Source: Dolomitihabitans soli (GTDB lineage Bacteria > Actinomycetota > Actinomycetes > Streptosporangiales > Streptosporangiaceae). From it: a stretch of 64,000 nt of DNA. The translations under genes were made by a program, and so were the position numbers. Position 1 is the first letter of the stretch. Every line of letters starts with the position of its first letter. The stretch lies in assembly GCF_022213955.1 (NCBI RefSeq), contig NZ_JAKNTW010000013.1:186001-250000 (forward strand), written 5' to 3'. Under the pieces are notes generated by a model. The model made no database searches and was not told the origin of the DNA. It was given only the letters and a program-made list of their open reading frames with translations. Of the stretch, positions 61,530 to 64,000 are shown one piece after another.

Positions 61530-62609
61530 TTACGTCTTCGCGTCGGGCGGGCCGGTCGGCGCCTGGTCGGTGGTAGCGGACTCCGGGCCGGACTCCGGTG
61601 ATCCCGCCGCTTCGCCCGAGCCCGAGCCCGAGCCCGATCCCGATCCCGATCCTGAGCCTGAGCCCGAGGCGCGCGCGAGGCGGGGACGGAGGGCGGCGGC
61701 GACGGTGCCCCAGATCCCCTTCCTGAAGAGCAGCACGACCAGCACGAAGACAGTCCCGGTGATGATGCCGATGCCGTCGAACCCGGCGGTCGCGAGGTAG
61801 TCCTCCAACTGCACGACCAGGGTGGATCCCAGCACGCCTCCCCACAGGGTGCCGATGCCGCCGAGGACGACCATCATCACGGCCTTGCCCGAGGTGGTCC
61901 AGTAGACCTCCTGGAGCGAGGCGAACCCGTGGGAGATCGCGAACAGCCCGCCGGCCAGCCCGGCGAGGCCCGCCGACAGCACGAAGGCCAGCAGCTTGTA
62001 CCTGTCCACGGGGTAGCCGAGGGCCCGCGCCCGCGCCGAGTTGTCCCGGACCGCCAGCAGCACCCTGCCGAACGGCGAGCGCACGATCCGCCACGCCAGC
62101 CAGAGCCCCGCCAGCACCAGCGGCAGCCCGAAGTAGTAGAAGACAAACGGATCCGACAGATCCAGCCCGAACAGCTCCCTGGGCACCCCCTGCAGGCCGT
62201 TCTCCCCGCCGGTCAGCCCACGCCACTGGTTGGCCACGAAGTAGACCATCTGCGCGAACGCCAGGGTCACCATCGCGAAGTAGATCCCGGTCCGCCGCAC
62301 CGACAGATACCCGATCGGTACGGCGAGCGCCGCCGCGAACACCCCGCCGCCGAGCACCGCCAACGGGAACGGCACCCCGGCGTGGATCGCGAGCAGCCCC
62401 GCGACGTAGGCCGAGCTGCCCCAGAAGGCGGCGTGCCCGAACGACAGCAGCCCGGTGAACCCGAGCAGCAGGTCCACCGCCACGGCGAGGAGCGCCCAGC
62501 AGGCGATGTCCATGGCCACGGGCGGGTAGACCAGCCAGGGCAGCACCAGCGCCACGACCAGCCCCGCGGCGAGCAGCAGGGGCCGCCCGGCGAGCCTTGC
62601 GACGATCAC
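61530..62609 (-). CDS. livM: Branched-chain amino-acid ABC transporter permease LivM
   Basis: 359 residues with about ten hydrophobic helices. LLGFTGLLSFGHAAFWGSSAYVAGLL, VRRTGIYFAMVTLAFAQ and VVLGGIGTLWGGVLGSTLVV are typical LivM blocks. The C-terminal tail is unusual: a run of nine Ser-Gly pairs (residues 315-332) and then an acidic Pro/Thr-rich end. GTG 62609 has GGAGG seven bases upstream and overlaps the livH stop (GTGA). The ATP-binding subunits livG/livF are not in the window and may lie beyond the substrate-binding gene or elsewhere. Confidence 0.93.
   Translation of the reverse strand: MIVARLAGRPLLLAAGLVVALVLPWLVYPPVAMDIACWALLAVAVDLLLGFTGLLSFGHAAFWGSSAYVAGLLAIHAGVPFPLAVLGGGVFAAALAVPIGYLSVRRTGIYFAMVTLAFAQMVYFVANQWRGLTGGENGLQGVPRELFGLDLSDPFVFYYFGLPLVLAGLWLAWRIVRSPFGRVLLAVRDNSARARALGYPVDRYKLLAFVLSAGLAGLAGGLFAISHGFASLQEVYWTTSGKAVMMVVLGGIGTLWGGVLGSTLVVQLEDYLATAGFDGIGIITGTVFVLVVLLFRKGIWGTVAAALRPRLARASGSGSGSGSGSGSGSGSGEAAGSPESGPESATTDQAPTGPPDAKT
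61614..61667 (-). repeat. Ser-Gly dipeptide microsatellite in the livM 3' end
   Basis: Nine consecutive Ser-Gly codon pairs (hexanucleotide units such as GGCTCG/GGATCG) encoding a flexible linker in the cytoplasmic tail of LivM. Copy number is likely to vary between strains. Confidence 0.75.
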
Positions 62610-63460
62610 GTGAGGGCCTCCTCGCGGCCGAACAGGCCCGCAGGCCGCCACAGCAGCACAGCGGCCATCAGGATGAACACCAGCGTCTGGGAGAGCGCGG
62701 GCACATAGAGGTTGCCGAGCGAGCCGACGACCCCGATCAGGAACCCGGCGAGCACCGAGCCGAACGTCGAGCCCAGCCCGCCGATCACCACGACCGCGAA
62801 GACCGTGATGATGAGGTCGGCGCCCATCAGCGGGTTGACCGCCCGCATCGGCGCGGCCAGCACCCCGGCCAGTCCGGCGAGGGCGACGCCGAACCCGAAC
62901 ACCGGGGTCACCCAGCGGCCCACGTCGATGCCGAAGGCCCTGGTCAGCTCGGGCCGCTCGGTCGCCGCTCGGACGATCATGCCGACCCTGGTCCGGGACA
63001 GGACGAACCACACGGCCAGGCAGACGACGATCGAGCAGCCGAGCACGAAGACCTGGTAGGCCGGGTACTCGAACAGGCCCAGGTCGAGGGTGGCCGAGAT
63101 GGGCGGCGGATAGGGCTGCGACTGCACGCCGTACTCGCGTTTGAGCAGGTCCTGGAGGATCAGGGTGAGGCCGAAGGTGAGCAGGAAGTTGTACAGCGGG
63201 TCGAGGTCGGCCAGGCGGCGGATCAGCAGCCGTTCGAGGATCACCCCGAACAGGCCGAGGGCGAGCGGGACCAGCACGAGGGCGAGCCAGAAATTGACGC
63301 CGGCCTCGGTGAGCAGGATGTAGGCGCCGAACGCGCCCAGCATGTAGAAGGCGCCGTGGGCGAAGTTGACCACGCCGAGCATCCCGAAGATGACGGCGAG
63401 GCCGAGCGCGAGCAGCGCGTAGAACGATCCGCTGACCAGGCCGTTGAACACCTGTTGCAC
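62606..63460 (-). CDS. livH: Branched-chain amino-acid ABC transporter permease LivH
   Basis: 284 residues with about eight hydrophobic helices. NGLVSGSFYALLALGLAVIFGMLGVVNFAHG (in outline) at the N-terminus, LLTFGLTLILQDL, and VIGGLGSTFGSVLAGFLIGVVGSL are LivH hallmarks. It forms the membrane channel with LivM. GTG 63460 lies 18 bases after the substrate-binding protein stop, which fits one operon in the order binding protein, livH, livM. Confidence 0.94.
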   Translation of the reverse strand: MQQVFNGLVSGSFYALLALGLAVIFGMLGVVNFAHGAFYMLGAFGAYILLTEAGVNFWLALVLVPLALGLFGVILERLLIRRLADLDPLYNFLLTFGLTLILQDLLKREYGVQSQPYPPPISATLDLGLFEYPAYQVFVLGCSIVVCLAVWFVLSRTRVGMIVRAATERPELTRAFGIDVGRWVTPVFGFGVALAGLAGVLAAPMRAVNPLMGADLIITVFAVVVIGGLGSTFGSVLAGFLIGVVGSLGNLYVPALSQTLVFILMAAVLLWRPAGLFGREEALT

Positions 63461-63478
63461 GGCAGCCTCCGCCTGTTC

Positions 63479-64000
63479 CTAGAACTTGCAGGTGTTCTCG
63501 GCGAGGGGCTTGAACGCCTCGGCCGCGGGAATGGTCTTAATGATCTTCTCGTAGTCCCACTCCTCGGTGACCTCGCTCTTCGCCTTGACCTGGGCCAGGT
63601 AGACGTCGTGGATCATCCGGTGATCCTCGGCCCTGACCTTGCCGTTCTTGGCGAAGACGTCCTCGAAGGCGTGGTTCTCCAGCGTCTTGACGACCGCGTC
63701 GGAGTCGTCGGTGCCGGCCCGCTGGACCGCCTGGAGATACTGCATGGCGGCGGAGTAGTTGGCGGCGTGCGCGAACGTGGGCCTGGCGCCGGTCCGCTGC
63801 TTGAACTTGTCGGCCCAGGCGCGGTTCTCCGGAGACTCGTTCCAGTACCAGGCGTCGGTGAACTTGGTGCCCTCGAACGCCGCCACGCCGAGGGAGTGGA
63901 TGTCGGTGATGAACATCAGCCCGACCGCCAGGTCGACCCCCTTGTCGCGCAGCTTGAACTCGTTGTACTGCTTGACCAGGTTGACCAGGTCGCCGCCCGC
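63479..64000 (-). CDS. Branched-chain amino-acid ABC transporter substrate-binding protein, C-terminal part
   Basis: The frame is open through the window edge, so about the last 173 residues are present. GGDLVNLVKQYNEF, KFTDAWYWNESPENRAWADKF, RPTFAHAANYSAAMQYLQAV and DHRMIHDVYLAQVKAKSE are typical of Leu/Ile/Val-type (Peripla_BP_6) lobes, exported and probably lipid-anchored, though the N-terminus is not visible. It presents the solute to LivHM. The ligand could also be an amide or short-chain acid, as this family is broad. Confidence 0.9.
   Translation of the reverse strand, partial: AGGDLVNLVKQYNEFKLRDKGVDLAVGLMFITDIHSLGVAAFEGTKFTDAWYWNESPENRAWADKFKQRTGARPTFAHAANYSAAMQYLQAVQRAGTDDSDAVVKTLENHAFEDVFAKNGKVRAEDHRMIHDVYLAQVKAKSEVTEEWDYEKIIKTIPAAEAFKPLAENTCKF

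Overview
The window is high-GC DNA with GTG and TTG starts, GTGA/ATGA stop-start overlaps and several TANNNT boxes placed 6-7 nt before a start codon (leaderless-style promoters). Gene content (ECF41-type sigma factors, DUF6542 next to RmuC and YchF, the ispH-xseA-xseB-DUF4245-glpX-fumarase block, PASTA-less Ser/Thr kinases, a MocR regulator, probable Nur boxes) points to an actinomycete chromosome, most likely of the Streptosporangiales type. The family assignment is an inference from gene content, not a measured similarity.

Layout. 1-4.7 kb: the end of a cytochrome P450 with its [3Fe-4S] ferredoxin, then two neighbouring ECF41 sigma-factor loci, one decayed (NAD-dependent oxidoreductase plus sigma pseudogene) and one intact (NDH-2-like flavoprotein plus sigma factor). 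Their oxidoreductase genes share a similar upstream palindrome. 4.99-20.2 kb: a ten-gene, minus-strand, type IV secretion/conjugation-like locus. In transcription order it encodes a TcpC-like protein, a small two-helix pilin-like protein, a TcpE-like/MinD-like fusion, a VirB4-like ATPase, a VirB6-like membrane protein, a bitopic VirB8-like protein, an SLT-NlpC/P60 wall hydrolase, a Nudix hydrolase and two low-complexity membrane proteins. No relaxase, coupling protein or integrase is present in the window, so it looks like a fixed export or envelope machine. 20.8-27.1 kb: a small secreted protein, YchF, RmuC, DUF6542, then KDPG aldolase and KDG kinase separated by a minisatellite. 27.3-34.6 kb: a LysR regulator and the housekeeping run ispH, Ala/Pro-rich protein, xseA, xseB, DUF4245, TetR, glpX. 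34.6-44.5 kb: DUF1707 protein, a three-gene inositol-type sugar operon with a visible promoter and operator, a MocR/EamA divergent pair, class I fumarase, an AAA ATPase behind a perfect 14-bp inverted repeat, and an NADPH:F420 reductase-like gene. 44.7-52.9 kb: a superoxide dismutase with two Nur-box-like sites, two tandem Ser/Thr kinases, class II fumarase, a 3-hydroxybutyrate-dehydrogenase-like SDR with a repeat-built N-terminus, and a GAF/PucR regulator. 53-60.5 kb: an acetyltransferase, an S41 peptidase divergent from an OmpR-type two-component system, a YciI-like protein, a membrane protein and a NarL-type two-component system. 60.7-64 kb: a dienelactone hydrolase and the livM-livH-substrate-binding end of a branched-chain amino-acid ABC importer.

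Recurring themes. Short tandem duplications occur repeatedly at gene ends: 7x30 bp plus a 32-bp duplication before the KDG kinase, 39-bp units at the start of the SDR, a 16-bp duplication over the xseB stop, 72-bp units in a T4SS-locus gene and a Gly-Ser tail on LivM. A 68-bp intergenic element (55/68 matches, counted by eye) occurs twice, at 53.7 and 60.6 kb. The most unusual item is the relaxase-less T4SS-like operon, whose TcpE-MinD fusion has lost the P-loop lysines.
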